NCBI GenBank assembly: GCA_910588295.1
Contig: CAJUQO010000020.1
Coordinates: 1 to 51,970 of the forward strand
Source of the DNA: an uncultured Lachnospiraceae bacterium
Lineage (GTDB): Bacteria > Bacillota > Clostridia > Lachnospirales > Lachnospiraceae
Direction of reading: 5' to 3'
DNA: 51,970 nucleotides
Under the pieces are notes generated by a model. The model was not told the origin of the DNA. It worked only from the letters and a program-made list of their open reading frames with translations, and did no database searches. This document shows positions 6,886 to 15,376 of the stretch, in pieces (position 1 is the stretch's first letter; each line of letters begins with the position of its first letter). The position numbers and the translations under genes are program-made.

Positions 6886-9171
6886 TTATTTCCGGTTATA
6901 ATTAATCAGACACCCTTTCAGGATAATCTCTCTTTCATCATCGGTCAGATCTCCCAGCTTCATGGTAAACGCCCGATTTCCGTCGCCCACCACACAAGCC
7001 GTGATGTCCTCCTTTTTCTCCTCCACCGCGCGGCGGACATCCGGGACAAAAATATAATCGCCGTTTTTAAAAGGCAGTTCCCCTTCCGGAATCACAAAAG
7101 GCAGCATGCCCCAGTTAATCAGGTTGGAGCGGTAACGCTTCGTGGCATACTCATGGGCGATGTTGGCCCAGCCACCCAGCACCTTCTGGCAGGAAGCAGC
7201 CTGCTCCCTGGCGGAACCGTCCCCAGGCTTCACGGCAAAGATCGTGCTGCCGATACCCGTATTCTCCGCCTTCACGCCGGCGAAATCCTTCTCCAGCGCC
7301 GCGAATACGGCGCCGATCTCCGGCAGCGCTTCCGCCGGATCTTTCCCGGCCTCCCTAGCCTTCTCCGCGGCCTGCACCTCCTTGGCCCGTCCCACATAGG
7401 CCGGATCCTTCCTGGACAGGGTAAACTCCGCCAGCCCCAGGGGATTGGAGCGGTAAGACGAGGTCTCGCCGGAAGGGATCAGCTCATCGGTGGTGGTTAC
7501 CGGATCATGGATCTCGGACACCACCTTCAAAAGCAGGTTCTCCGTCAGGGCCGCCATCTCAGGCCAGTCCTTGATGTTGGGCCCAAGCTGGATCTCCACC
7601 GACGAGTCCGCCACGCCCTTACTGTCAAACACACGGTTTTCATAGATCGTCCTGTCAAAATGATAGGCCGGCCTGCTGTACTCCCCTGCAAAATCCGTGG
7701 CCGGCGTCAGGAAGCCCTTGTTGGCCGCTGTGGCCGCAATGGAACGGGCATCCATCAGGGCCACCGACGAGATCTGGCCGTTCTGGATCTTCGATCCCTC
7801 CCGGTTCGGGAAATTCCTGGTAGAATGACGGATACTGAACGCATTGTGGGCCGGCGTATCGCCCGCACCGAAGCAGGGGCCGCAAAACGCCGTCTTCACC
7901 ACCGCGCCGGTCTGCATCAGCGTGGCCAGAACGCCGTTTTTCGCCAGCTCCACATAGATCGGCGTGGATGCCGGATATACGCTGAGTGTAAAGGCGTCGC
8001 TGCCGATACTGGCGCCTTTCAGAATGTCCGCCGCCGCGCAGATATTTTCAAATCCGCCGCCGGCACATCCGGCGATGATCCCCTGGTCTACCAGCAGCTT
8101 TCCGTCATGTACTTTATCCTTCAATGTATAAGGGATCTTGCCGTCCAGACTGACACGGGCCCGCTTCTCCACATCCTCCAGGATATCTCCCAAATTGGCA
8201 TTGACCTCCTCAATGGTATAGGTATTGCTGGGGTGGAAAGGCATGGCAATCATGGGTTTGATCTTGTCCAGCTCCACATAAACTACACCGTCATAGTACG
8301 CCACGGCGCCGGGCTTTAACTCCTTATACTCCCCGCTTCTGCCATGGATATCATAATATTCCCGTATAGTCTCATCCGTCTGCCAGATGGAGGACAGGCA
8401 GGTGGTCTCGGTGGTCATCACATCGATACCGATACGGTAATCCGCGCTTAAGGACGCCACACCGGGGCCCACAAACTCCATCACTTTATTTTTCACATAG
8501 CCGCAGCCAAATACTTTGCCGATAATCGCCAGCGCCACGTCCTGGGGACCCACCCCGGGAGCCGGTTCACCGGTCATATAAACCGCCACCACACCGGGCA
8601 TATGGATATCGTAGGTCTGCTCCAGAAGCTGTTTCACCAGCTCCGGGCCGCCCTCGCCCATGGCCATGGTTCCCAAGGCACCGTAGCGGGTATGGCTGTC
8701 GGAGCCCAGGATCATTTTGCCGCCGCCGGCCAGCATCTCCCTGGCAAACTGATGGATCACGGCCTGGTGAGGCGGCACATAGATCCCACCGTAGCGTTTC
8801 GCACAGGTCAGCCCGAACATGTGGTCATCCTCGTTGATGGTACCGCCCACCGCGCACAGAGAATTGTGGCAGTTTGTCAGCACATAGGGCACGGGAAAAC
8901 GGGTCAGACCAGAAGCCCTGGCCGTCTGGATAATCCCCACGAAAGTGATATCATGGGAAGTCAGCTTGTCAAACCGGATCTTCAGCTCATCCATATTATC
9001 GGAAGTATTATGCTCCTTTAAGATCCCGTAGGAAATGGTGCCCCCGGCGGCCTCCTCCTTTGCCGGCACCCGGCCCAGCTCCCCGGACAACCTGGCCCGT
9101 CCATCCTCCGTATCCGGAAGCACCGTAGTTCCATTCAGCAGATATGCGCCGCCTTTTTCCAATGTCACCAT
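6886..9171 (-). CDS. Aconitase-family hydratase (4Fe-4S)
   Basis: The product (761 aa) belongs to the aconitase/homoaconitase superfamily of 4Fe-4S hydro-lyases. The cluster cysteines are visible as GCAGGG (Cys 369) and CGPC (Cys 430 and 433), with the same spacing logic as aconitase, and the substrate-side motif GSDSHT is at 156-161. NCHNSLCAVGG near 100 is also typical of the fold. The divergent sequence of the N-terminal domain and the GCAGGG in place of GSCTNS leave open whether citrate, homocitrate or another hydroxy acid is the substrate. AGGAG is 9 bases before the ATG. It lies 12 bases after a small conserved gene and shares its promoter. Confidence 0.85.
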   Translation of the reverse strand: MVTLEKGGAYLLNGTTVLPDTEDGRARLSGELGRVPAKEEAAGGTISYGILKEHNTSDNMDELKIRFDKLTSHDITFVGIIQTARASGLTRFPVPYVLTNCHNSLCAVGGTINEDDHMFGLTCAKRYGGIYVPPHQAVIHQFAREMLAGGGKMILGSDSHTRYGALGTMAMGEGGPELVKQLLEQTYDIHMPGVVAVYMTGEPAPGVGPQDVALAIIGKVFGCGYVKNKVMEFVGPGVASLSADYRIGIDVMTTETTCLSSIWQTDETIREYYDIHGRSGEYKELKPGAVAYYDGVVYVELDKIKPMIAMPFHPSNTYTIEEVNANLGDILEDVEKRARVSLDGKIPYTLKDKVHDGKLLVDQGIIAGCAGGGFENICAAADILKGASIGSDAFTLSVYPASTPIYVELAKNGVLATLMQTGAVVKTAFCGPCFGAGDTPAHNAFSIRHSTRNFPNREGSKIQNGQISSVALMDARSIAATAANKGFLTPATDFAGEYSRPAYHFDRTIYENRVFDSKGVADSSVEIQLGPNIKDWPEMAALTENLLLKVVSEIHDPVTTTDELIPSGETSSYRSNPLGLAEFTLSRKDPAYVGRAKEVQAAEKAREAGKDPAEALPEIGAVFAALEKDFAGVKAENTGIGSTIFAVKPGDGSAREQAASCQKVLGGWANIAHEYATKRYRSNLINWGMLPFVIPEGELPFKNGDYIFVPDVRRAVEEKKEDITACVVGDGNRAFTMKLGDLTDDEREIILKGCLINYNRK

Positions 9172-9183
9172 GTCATATCTCTC

Positions 9184-9450
9184 CTATTCTTCATCTAAAA
9201 TCTGTATTTCCAGATAATCAAAATCCACATTTTCGATAAAGCAATCCCGCGTAAAGCGCGTTCTGCTGCTCCTCCTGAATTCCCGGATATTGGCATCCAG
9301 CCAGATCGGTTTCTCCAGATCCCACTGCAGGCAGATATCCTCCAGCGCCTGGAAAATTTTGTGGGTGCGGGTGTCGTCAATATCCAGACAGATCACCGTA
9401 TCCTTCAAAAGCCTGTTGGATCTCCATAATTTCCCCCATAACCGAAACAT
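9184..9450 (-). CDS. Small conserved protein of unknown function, upstream of aconitase
   Basis: This 88-residue protein has a good AAAGGAGG site before its ATG and ends 12 bases before the aconitase-family gene, so the two form an operon. The sequence begins basic (MFRLWGKLWRSNRLLK), then has alternating hydrophobic strands (TVICLDIDD, YLEIQIL) and ends acidic. I do not recognise a domain. No membrane segment is present. The tight link suggests a role connected with the hydratase, but this is only inference. Confidence 0.75.
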   Translation of the reverse strand: MFRLWGKLWRSNRLLKDTVICLDIDDTRTHKIFQALEDICLQWDLEKPIWLDANIREFRRSSRTRFTRDCFIENVDFDYLEIQILDEE

Positions 9451-9471
9451 GGGCAGCCTCCTTTATCCGTG

Positions 9472-9518
9472 GATTTTATCGCCGGATTTAGTATAGCGTG
9501 GATAAAATCTTATGTAAA
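9472..9518 (-). promoter_or_regulatory. Promoter and candidate operator of the aconitase operon
   Basis: On the minus strand TTTACA (9513-9518) and TATACT (9490-9495) are 17 bases apart. A perfect 9-bp inverted repeat, GATTTTATC at 9472-9480 and GATAAAATC at 9501-9509, brackets the -10 box, which fits a repressor operator. Confidence 0.6.
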
Positions 9519-9656
9519 GTGGCAATTCATAATTCCTGACAAAAAGCAACGTCTGCAAATCACTAGATTGACGGATAACACAAAGCATTTTTGTAAATGC
9601 GTATAAAAAATTACCAATATTTTTGTAAATTTTTTAAACAACATGCTTCATAGTGG

Positions 9657-9685
9657 TTGAAAACCCACAAGAAATAGAGTATATT
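9657..9685 (+). promoter_or_regulatory. Promoter of the first CdaR-type regulator
   Basis: TTGAAA (9657-9662) and TATATT (9680-9685) are 17 bases apart. A second perfect TATAAT follows at 9692-9697. Confidence 0.55.
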
Positions 9686-9719
9686 ATTAGATATAATGTG
9701 AATGGAGAATGAGAGTGAG

Positions 9720-10808
9720 ATGGTATCTAGTCAGGTTCTGCAAAAAACACTGGATGAATTGAAAAACATAACTAAAGTCGATCTTAGCATCCTGAATCTG
9801 GATGGCACTATACTGGTTTCTACGCTGGTAGACGAACAGGTTGACCATGCGACAGTACGGCAGTTTGTGGAGTCTCCCGCGGACAGCCAGATTCTCCAGG
9901 AGCGATATTTTTTTAAGGTTTTTGACGACACTAATGTAGAATATGTCCTGGTGTCTTCCGGCAATATGAACGATCCTTACCTGATCGGCCGGGTGGCGGT
10001 TTCCCAGATCCAGAATCTTATTATTGCCTACAAAGAGCGCCTAGATAAGAATAACTTTATCCAAAATCTTCTGCTGGATAATCTGCTCTTGGTGGACATC
10101 TACAACCGGGCCAAAAAACTGCGCATCGAAACAAACTCCCGCCGGATTGTGTTCATGGTGGAAACTGCCGCCGAAAAAGATACCGGAGCCATGGAGAAGG
10201 TGCGGAGCCTGTTCACCGGCCGTCCCCAGGACTTTATCACGGCCATTGACGAACACAGCGTGATTGTGGTAAAGGAATTGAGAGACGGAGAAGACTACGG
10301 GGAAATGAACCGTCTGGCGCGTCTGATCGCAGATACGCTTCAGCCGGAGCAGCAGGAAATGATCCGTATCTCCTACGGCAATGTGGTGGATGAGATCAAA
10401 AATGTTTCCCGTTCCTATAAAGAGGCCCAGATGGCCCTGGAAGTGGGAAAGATTTTCCATCCGGATAAAAGCGTGATCCCCTACAGCAACCTGGGAATCG
10501 GACGTCTGATTTACCAGCTTCCCATACCGCTTTGCAAAATGTTTATGCGGGAAGTATTCGGAGAGCAGCTTCCCGACACCTTTGACGAAGAGACATTGAT
10601 GACCATCAATAAATTCTTTGAAAATAACTTAAATGTCTCCGAGACTTCCCGGCAGCTCTACGTCCACCGGAATACTCTGGTCTATCGCCTGGAAAAGCTG
10701 GAAAAAAGCACCGGGCTGGATATCCGCGTTTTTGACGACGCACTTACATTCAAAATCGCCATGATGGTCGTCCGCTATATGGAATACATGCAGAAGCAGA
10801 ACCCCTGA
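9720..10808 (+). CDS. CdaR/PucR-type transcriptional regulator, paralogue 1
   Basis: The protein (362 aa from ATG 9720) has the layout of CdaR/PucR sugar-diacid regulators: an N-terminal ligand-binding region, a central GGDEF-like domain at about 130-245, and a C-terminal helix-turn-helix (NLNVSETSRQLYVHRNTLVY) followed by LEKLEKSTGLDIRVFDDAL. Family members sense small carboxylates, sugars or other metabolites and activate nearby genes. An in-frame ATG at 9702 would sit almost on the second TATAAT box; the start at 9720 also matches the N-terminus of the paralogue at 16559. It is divergent from the aconitase operon, which it may control. A strong terminator follows. Confidence 0.85.
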   Translation: MVSSQVLQKTLDELKNITKVDLSILNLDGTILVSTLVDEQVDHATVRQFVESPADSQILQERYFFKVFDDTNVEYVLVSSGNMNDPYLIGRVAVSQIQNLIIAYKERLDKNNFIQNLLLDNLLLVDIYNRAKKLRIETNSRRIVFMVETAAEKDTGAMEKVRSLFTGRPQDFITAIDEHSVIVVKELRDGEDYGEMNRLARLIADTLQPEQQEMIRISYGNVVDEIKNVSRSYKEAQMALEVGKIFHPDKSVIPYSNLGIGRLIYQLPIPLCKMFMREVFGEQLPDTFDEETLMTINKFFENNLNVSETSRQLYVHRNTLVYRLEKLEKSTGLDIRVFDDALTFKIAMMVVRYMEYMQKQNP

Positions 10809-10884
10809 TACCTTAAGCCGGGTCATTTGATCCCTGTCTTATAACATTGTTTTTCGTTGGAAATATATGTATGTTACCTGTGCC

Positions 10885-10926
10885 GGCGCCGGATGGTTTA
10901 TACCGTCCGGCGCCCATTTTCTTTTC
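10885..10926 (+). terminator. Terminator of the first CdaR-type gene
   Basis: GGCGCCGGA (10885-10893) pairs with TCCGGCGCC (10906-10914), and the stem is followed by ATTTTCTTTTC. Confidence 0.85.
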
Positions 10927-10929
10927 GTT

Positions 10930-11345
10930 TATGGAAGTCTCTGCCCTCCGGTCGGGCATATATGGTATGAGCGGGAATCCTTTGATTCATTATGCTCCTG
11001 TTGATACATTCAACGATTTGGCTCACCGGGCAGATGCTCTTCACAAACTGCTGCCGTATCCGACAGTGAAATTCTACACCCTTGCTATACAGCCTCTATC
11101 TCTCACCACATCCCTGAGTTATAATCCTGCGGATGCTGCTACTCCGTTGCAAACTACACATTTCGCTTCCGGCCGCCGTCCTATCCCCTGCAGCCGTCCA
11201 TAAAAAATTCCTATCAAAACCAATATTACGGAAAATCTTTTCCGGAGAAGACGGGATGGTTCCGGCGCCAGAAAACACCTCCCGGGCATGTCCAAAAAAG
11301 ACCCGCATAATTTTATTTCAACGAGAATGAGCTGTTATTGCCGTT
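10930..11345. other. Intergenic region with no supported gene
   Basis: About 415 bases lie between the terminator and the next minus-strand gene. An open frame at 10847-11203 and others on both strands lack ribosome binding sites, have poor codon structure and show no recognisable domain. It may be a decayed gene or simple spacer; I see no repeat or hairpin of note. Confidence 0.5.
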
Positions 11346-11351
11346 TCCGTC

Positions 11352-12029
11352 TCAGACCAGATACTCCCGGATCACTTCCCGGAGGACTTCCTCCTCCTCA
11401 GCCGTCAGCAAGCCGGAAAATTTTGTGCCTGCAGCCGCCGTCTGCCTGATTCCTTCCATTACCTGGTTCATCATAACATCCTGATTCTCTGTAGAGCCGT
11501 AAGACGGCTTTTTTTCCTGCCCCGTGAAAGCAGTCCTGTTTTCAATATAATCTGTCAGGCTGTCCAATATCCGCTCCTCTTTAAAAGCAATGCCGAACAG
11601 CGGGTAAAGCAGCAGAAGCAATGCGCACACGGATACGCCTCCGGCCAGGTACTGCAGCCGCACCAGCATGTCCGTTTCCACTAAAAAGGTGTCATAGACT
11701 GCCAGCCCGGTGCACACGGCTGCCAGAAGGGTCATCATACTGTGAAAGGAACTCCAGGTTCCTATCCCTATTTTCAGTATCCGTCCTTCCTCCAGCTTGC
11801 TCCGGATAAACACCTCCGAATTTGTGATCCTCTGATTCAGTTTCGCACGCTCGTCCATACTGGACAAAAACGCCTTCATCCATTTGCCTTTGGGGGAGTT
11901 CATTCTTGGCAGGTCACTCAATATTCTATGGTAGAACCGGTTTGTCAGCAGCATACTGATGATTCCCAGCACGCCTGCGGCCACTATGCCAAAATAAAAA
12001 TAATCCCTGTTCATAAATAAATGCAGCAT
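11352..12029 (-). CDS. Membrane protein of unknown function
   Basis: The product (225 aa) begins at the ATG with AGGAGG 9 bases upstream; the open frame extends further but without a better site. It has an N-terminal membrane segment (YFYFGIVAAGVLGIISMLL), a cytoplasmic or external helical stretch with many basic residues, two further hydrophobic segments around 115-170 (FHSMMTLLAAVCTGLAVY and SVCALLLLLYPLFGIAF), and an acidic soluble tail. I do not recognise the family. It lies about 100 bases after the MTA/SAH nucleosidase gene on the same strand, with an AT-rich gap between. Confidence 0.7.
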   Translation of the reverse strand: MLHLFMNRDYFYFGIVAAGVLGIISMLLTNRFYHRILSDLPRMNSPKGKWMKAFLSSMDERAKLNQRITNSEVFIRSKLEEGRILKIGIGTWSSFHSMMTLLAAVCTGLAVYDTFLVETDMLVRLQYLAGGVSVCALLLLLYPLFGIAFKEERILDSLTDYIENRTAFTGQEKKPSYGSTENQDVMMNQVMEGIRQTAAAGTKFSGLLTAEEEEVLREVIREYLV

Positions 12030-12127
12030 ATACCTTTCCTCCTTATGGTTTGTGAGACAAGTATATGGGCATTTTTTCAAATTAGAACCGATTTCTAAAA
12101 TTTTTTTTATTTTTGGGCGTTTTTCTG

Positions 12128-12826
12128 TCAAAGCCGCTCCAGCATACCCATGGTCAGTTTCACGCTGTGTTCTATAGCCATTTTCTCAAATGCAGGATAA
12201 TCCATTGAAGCGCTGTTGTCCGCTTTATCGGAAATGGCACGCAGGATCACAAAGGGTATACCATTCAAATATGCCGTCTGGGCTATGGCCGCCCCCTCCA
12301 TCTCCGTACAGTATCCGGCAAAGGAATCCAAAATCCTCTGTTTCACCCCGTCCTCCGAGACAAACTGGTCGCCACTGACCACCCGTCCGCAATATACAGA
12401 GATTTCAGGGTTTACCTCCCCGCAAACTTCTTTGGCTAGTTCCACCAGCTTGTCATCTGCTTTAAACGCCAGTACATCCATCCTGGGAATCTGCCCCACC
12501 GGATAACCGAAATTCGTCGCATCCATATCGTGCTGCAAGGCGTCCGTGGACACAACAATATCGCCTATATCGATCCAGTTCCTGAGTGAACCCGCTATAC
12601 CTGTATTAATCAGGGCATCAACCTGAAAATCATCCACCAGGATCTGGGCACATAAAGCTGCGTTCACCTTGCCTATGCCGGATCGCACTACCACCGTCTG
12701 CTTGCCGCCAAGCACACCCTGGCAAAACTCCATCTGCGCCTTTTTCACCACACGCACATGCTCCATCTGTTCCTTCAGTTTCGCCACTTCCTCATCCATG
12801 GCGCCGATAATCCCTATCTGATTCAT
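12128..12826 (-). CDS. mtnN: 5'-methylthioadenosine/S-adenosylhomocysteine nucleosidase
   Basis: The product (232 aa, normal for the family) hydrolyses methylthioadenosine and S-adenosylhomocysteine to adenine and a thioribose, feeding methionine salvage and removing an inhibitor of methylases. Visible motifs: GIIGAMDEEV with catalytic Glu12, the VVRSGIGKVNAA phosphate-site loop, the NTGIAG turn, the TEMEGAAIAQ segment with the substrate-binding Glu, and RAISDKAD with the catalytic Asp. AGGAGG precedes the ATG by about 7 bases. A family B repeat and a family A hairpin lie in the upstream intergenic region shared with dapL. Confidence 0.95.
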   Translation of the reverse strand: MNQIGIIGAMDEEVAKLKEQMEHVRVVKKAQMEFCQGVLGGKQTVVVRSGIGKVNAALCAQILVDDFQVDALINTGIAGSLRNWIDIGDIVVSTDALQHDMDATNFGYPVGQIPRMDVLAFKADDKLVELAKEVCGEVNPEISVYCGRVVSGDQFVSEDGVKQRILDSFAGYCTEMEGAAIAQTAYLNGIPFVILRAISDKADNSASMDYPAFEKMAIEHSVKLTMGMLERL

Positions 12827-12864
12827 TCTGTGACCTCCTATTTTGGGCCCCGCACGGCCATTAT

Positions 12865-12917
12865 CTGTAACCGTTCAGCCTTCCGGCTTCACTGTTACGG
12901 AATCCCGCCCATTTGAA
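12865..12917 (+). repeat. Dispersed intergenic repeat, family B, copy 1
   Basis: CTGTAACCGTTCAG (12865-12878), CTGTTAC (12892-12898) and CCATTTGAA (12909-12917) occur in order. The same three blocks with similar spacing occur at 19116-19161. No protein reading frame explains the match. Confidence 0.5.
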
Positions 12918-12965
12918 GTTTGGCTGTGCCAAAGGGGCGGATTCCCTCCTGGCATAATATACGCG

Positions 12966-12998
12966 TTCTTACGGACTTTGCAGCAAAGTGCAAAGTCC
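12966..12998 (+). repeat. Dispersed intergenic hairpin repeat, family A, copy 2
   Basis: TTCTTACGGACTTTGC, an 8-base loop and GCAAAGTCC form the same hairpin as at 2361-2392. It lies between mtnN and dapL, again a divergent intergenic region. Confidence 0.6.
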
Positions 12999-13133
12999 TG
13001 GGTCGGGCTGTTACTATTATCTACCCATTCAGTATAGCAAACCCCAGCTTTTTATCCAGCCCTTTTTTGTTTTATCGTGAAAAACATTTAGCATCCACAC
13101 AAAAAGCACCGCAAAAACTCTGTCCGCCTCCGT

Positions 13134-13162
13134 TTGACACCACAAACCCTCTATGCTAAAAT
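13134..13162 (+). promoter_or_regulatory. Promoter of dapL
   Basis: A perfect TTGACA (13134-13139) and TAAAAT (13157-13162) are 17 bases apart, about 48 bases before the start codon. This is a strong sigma-A type promoter. Confidence 0.8.
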
Positions 13163-13209
13163 AGCCCTGACTTTTAGACAACTGCCAGACACACGAAAGG
13201 ATGAATACA

Positions 13210-14412
13210 ATGCCAAAATTAAATGAAAATTTCCTGCGGATCCAGAACAGTTATCTCTTTTCCGAGATCGCCCACCGCACGGCCGCTTATGTGGAGGCGA
13301 ACCCTGATAAACCGATTATCCGACTGGGCATCGGCGACGTGACGAAGCCCCTGGCCGACACTGTTATTGCCGCCCTTCACGAGGGCGTAGATATCATGGC
13401 CGACGCTGCCACTTTCAAGGGCTACGGCCCGGAGCAGGGCTATGATGAGGCAAGAAACGCCATCTCCGCCTATTACAAAAAAAACGGCGTCGACGTAGAG
13501 CCGGAAGCCATATTCATCTCCGACGGGGCCAAAAGCGATACCGGAAACATCACAGACCTGTTCGGCCACGACAATGTGATCCTGATCCCCGACCCGGTCT
13601 ATCCCGTCTATGTGGATTCCAACATCATGTGCGGTAATTCCGTCACCTATATCAGCGGAAATGCCGGGAATGATTTCCTGCCCATGCCCGACCGCAGCCA
13701 GCATGCGGATATCATCTACATCTGCTCACCGAATAACCCCACCGGAGCCTGTTATAATAAGGAACAATTACAGGAGTGGGTGGACTATGCCCTGGAAAAT
13801 GAGGCCGTGATTCTGTTCGACTCCGCCTATGAAGCCTTCATCAGCGACCCCACGCTGCCCCGGAGCATCTTTGCCATCGAGGGAGCCAAAAAGTGCGCCA
13901 TCGAGTTCTGCTCCCTGTCAAAGACCGCCGGTTTCACCGGTACCCGCTGCGGCTACACCGTAGTGCCGAAAGAGCTGGTATTTAAAGCGTCCACCGGCGA
14001 GGAAATGTCTTTAAATACCATGTGGAACCGCCGCCAGTGCACCAAATACAACAGCACGGCCTACATCATCCAGCACGCCGCCGCCGCTGTCTTCACAGAC
14101 GAGGGCATGGCCCAGTGCCGGGAAAATATCGCCTGCTATCAGAAAAACGCCCGGCTGATCGCCGACACTTTATCTGATCTTGGCATTCGCTTCTACGGCG
14201 GCATCCACTCCCCTTATGTCTGGTTCGAGTGCCCGGACGGCATGGAAGCCTGGGAGTGCTTTGACTATCTTCTGAACAATATCCAGGTGGTGGGAACGCC
14301 TGGCGCCGGATTCGGCGAAAACGGCAGGAATTTCTTCCGCCTCACTGCCTTCGGCAGCTATGAGAATACGGTGGAGGCCATGAACCGTTTCCGCCGTCTG
14401 TTCGGTAAATAA
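13210..14412 (+). CDS. dapL: LL-diaminopimelate aminotransferase
   Basis: The product (400 aa) converts tetrahydrodipicolinate directly to LL-diaminopimelate with glutamate as amino donor, a short route to lysine and peptidoglycan precursors. It is a fold-type I PLP enzyme: GDVTKPL near residue 42, GYGPEQGYDEAR, the ICSPNNPTGA segment, FDSAYEAF, and the PLP lysine in SLSKTAGFTGTRCG (Lys 238). I chose ATG 13210 because AAAGG then has normal spacing; an ATG at 13201 directly abuts that site. A consensus promoter precedes it, and a PHP-type phosphatase gene follows after one base. Confidence 0.95.
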   Translation: MPKLNENFLRIQNSYLFSEIAHRTAAYVEANPDKPIIRLGIGDVTKPLADTVIAALHEGVDIMADAATFKGYGPEQGYDEARNAISAYYKKNGVDVEPEAIFISDGAKSDTGNITDLFGHDNVILIPDPVYPVYVDSNIMCGNSVTYISGNAGNDFLPMPDRSQHADIIYICSPNNPTGACYNKEQLQEWVDYALENEAVILFDSAYEAFISDPTLPRSIFAIEGAKKCAIEFCSLSKTAGFTGTRCGYTVVPKELVFKASTGEEMSLNTMWNRRQCTKYNSTAYIIQHAAAAVFTDEGMAQCRENIACYQKNARLIADTLSDLGIRFYGGIHSPYVWFECPDGMEAWECFDYLLNNIQVVGTPGAGFGENGRNFFRLTAFGSYENTVEAMNRFRRLFGK

Positions 14413-14413
14413 C

Positions 14414-15184
14414 ATGCTGTACGATACCCACCTGCATACCATACCGTTTTCCACAGACAGCGGTATGGTATTTTCCGAGGTTCAAAAGGAACGGAAGGCG
14501 CAGGGCCTGGGCCTAGTGCTGACCGAGCACATGGACTATGGTTTCCCCCCTTTCGACTTTGACCCCGACGAATATTTTAAAGCTTACAGCCCCTATCGAA
14601 GCGACACCCTACTGCTGGGCGTGGAGACCGGCTTCACCGCCGACGCCCGAGAAATGAACCGCAGCTTGGTGCGTTCCCATCCCTTCGATATGGTCATCGG
14701 CTCCGTCCATGCCGTGGGAGGCCGCGATCTCTACGAGGACGGCTGCTTTAGCCAGTTTGCCGATAAAGAGGAAGCCTTCTGTGTCTACCTGGAAACCATT
14801 ATAGAGAATATCCGTGATTATGACGATTTCGACACCCTGGGCCACATTGACTACATCTGCCGGGTAGCTCCCTATCCGGATCCACTGCTGCACTACAGCG
14901 AATACGGCGACGCCATCGACACCATCCTCCGCATCCTGGCCGATCGGGAGCAGTCTCTGGAAATCAACACCCGGCTTTTCGCCAATACAGAAGCCGTGGC
15001 GTCCCTGGAAGAAATCTGCCGACGCTTCGAAGACCTGGGAGGCCGGACTGTCACCGTTGGCTCCGACGCCCACCGGGCGGAAGTGATCGGGAATTACCTG
15101 ACAGCCGCCTATGGCCTGGCCGAAACCTGCGGGCTCGCACCCGTATATTATAGGGAAAGAAAAAAATATCCCGTGACACAATAG
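14414..15184 (+). CDS. PHP-domain phosphatase (histidinol-phosphatase-like)
   Basis: The product (256 aa) is a PHP-fold metal-dependent phosphoesterase of the HisK type. The N-terminal THLHT motif, EHMDY, GVETGF, GSVHAV, GHIDY and the C-terminal GSDAHR supply the expected metal ligands. HisK enzymes remove phosphate from histidinol phosphate, but relatives act on other small phosphates, and no other his gene is nearby. Its ATG follows the dapL stop after one base, so the two are translationally coupled, and a link to amino acid synthesis is plausible. No terminator is obvious after it. Confidence 0.85.
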   Translation: MLYDTHLHTIPFSTDSGMVFSEVQKERKAQGLGLVLTEHMDYGFPPFDFDPDEYFKAYSPYRSDTLLLGVETGFTADAREMNRSLVRSHPFDMVIGSVHAVGGRDLYEDGCFSQFADKEEAFCVYLETIIENIRDYDDFDTLGHIDYICRVAPYPDPLLHYSEYGDAIDTILRILADREQSLEINTRLFANTEAVASLEEICRRFEDLGGRTVTVGSDAHRAEVIGNYLTAAYGLAETCGLAPVYYRERKKYPVTQ

Positions 15185-15335
15185 TACCAGCCCTCCACGT
15201 TTACCGTTAAGTATGCCGCAAACAGCCACAGGGCCTGGGCCCGACAACATCCGCACCGTCCCTGTTTCATGCAATCTGCCCATCTGTTTCGCCGATTTTT
15301 GGAGAACTTGTCATATTCATTTTCTCAAACCTTGC

Positions 15336-15341
15336 TATAAT
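15336..15341 (+). promoter_or_regulatory. Extended -10 promoter of the sugar ABC ATPase gene
   Basis: TGcTATAAT gives an extended -10 with a perfect hexamer. The -35 region is weak (TATTCA at 16 bases). AGGAGG precedes the ATG. Confidence 0.6.
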
Positions 15342-15376
15342 AAAGACATCACAAAGAATACAGGAGGCCAAAACAC

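Noticed and set aside
6811..8319. A 502-codon open frame on the plus strand antisense to the aconitase-family gene
   Set aside because: It has Arg/His-rich composition typical of antisense frames, no domain, and lies opposite a clear conserved gene.
10847..11203. A 118-codon open frame after the first CdaR-type gene
   Set aside because: It runs through the terminator hairpin, lacks a ribosome binding site and has no coding character.
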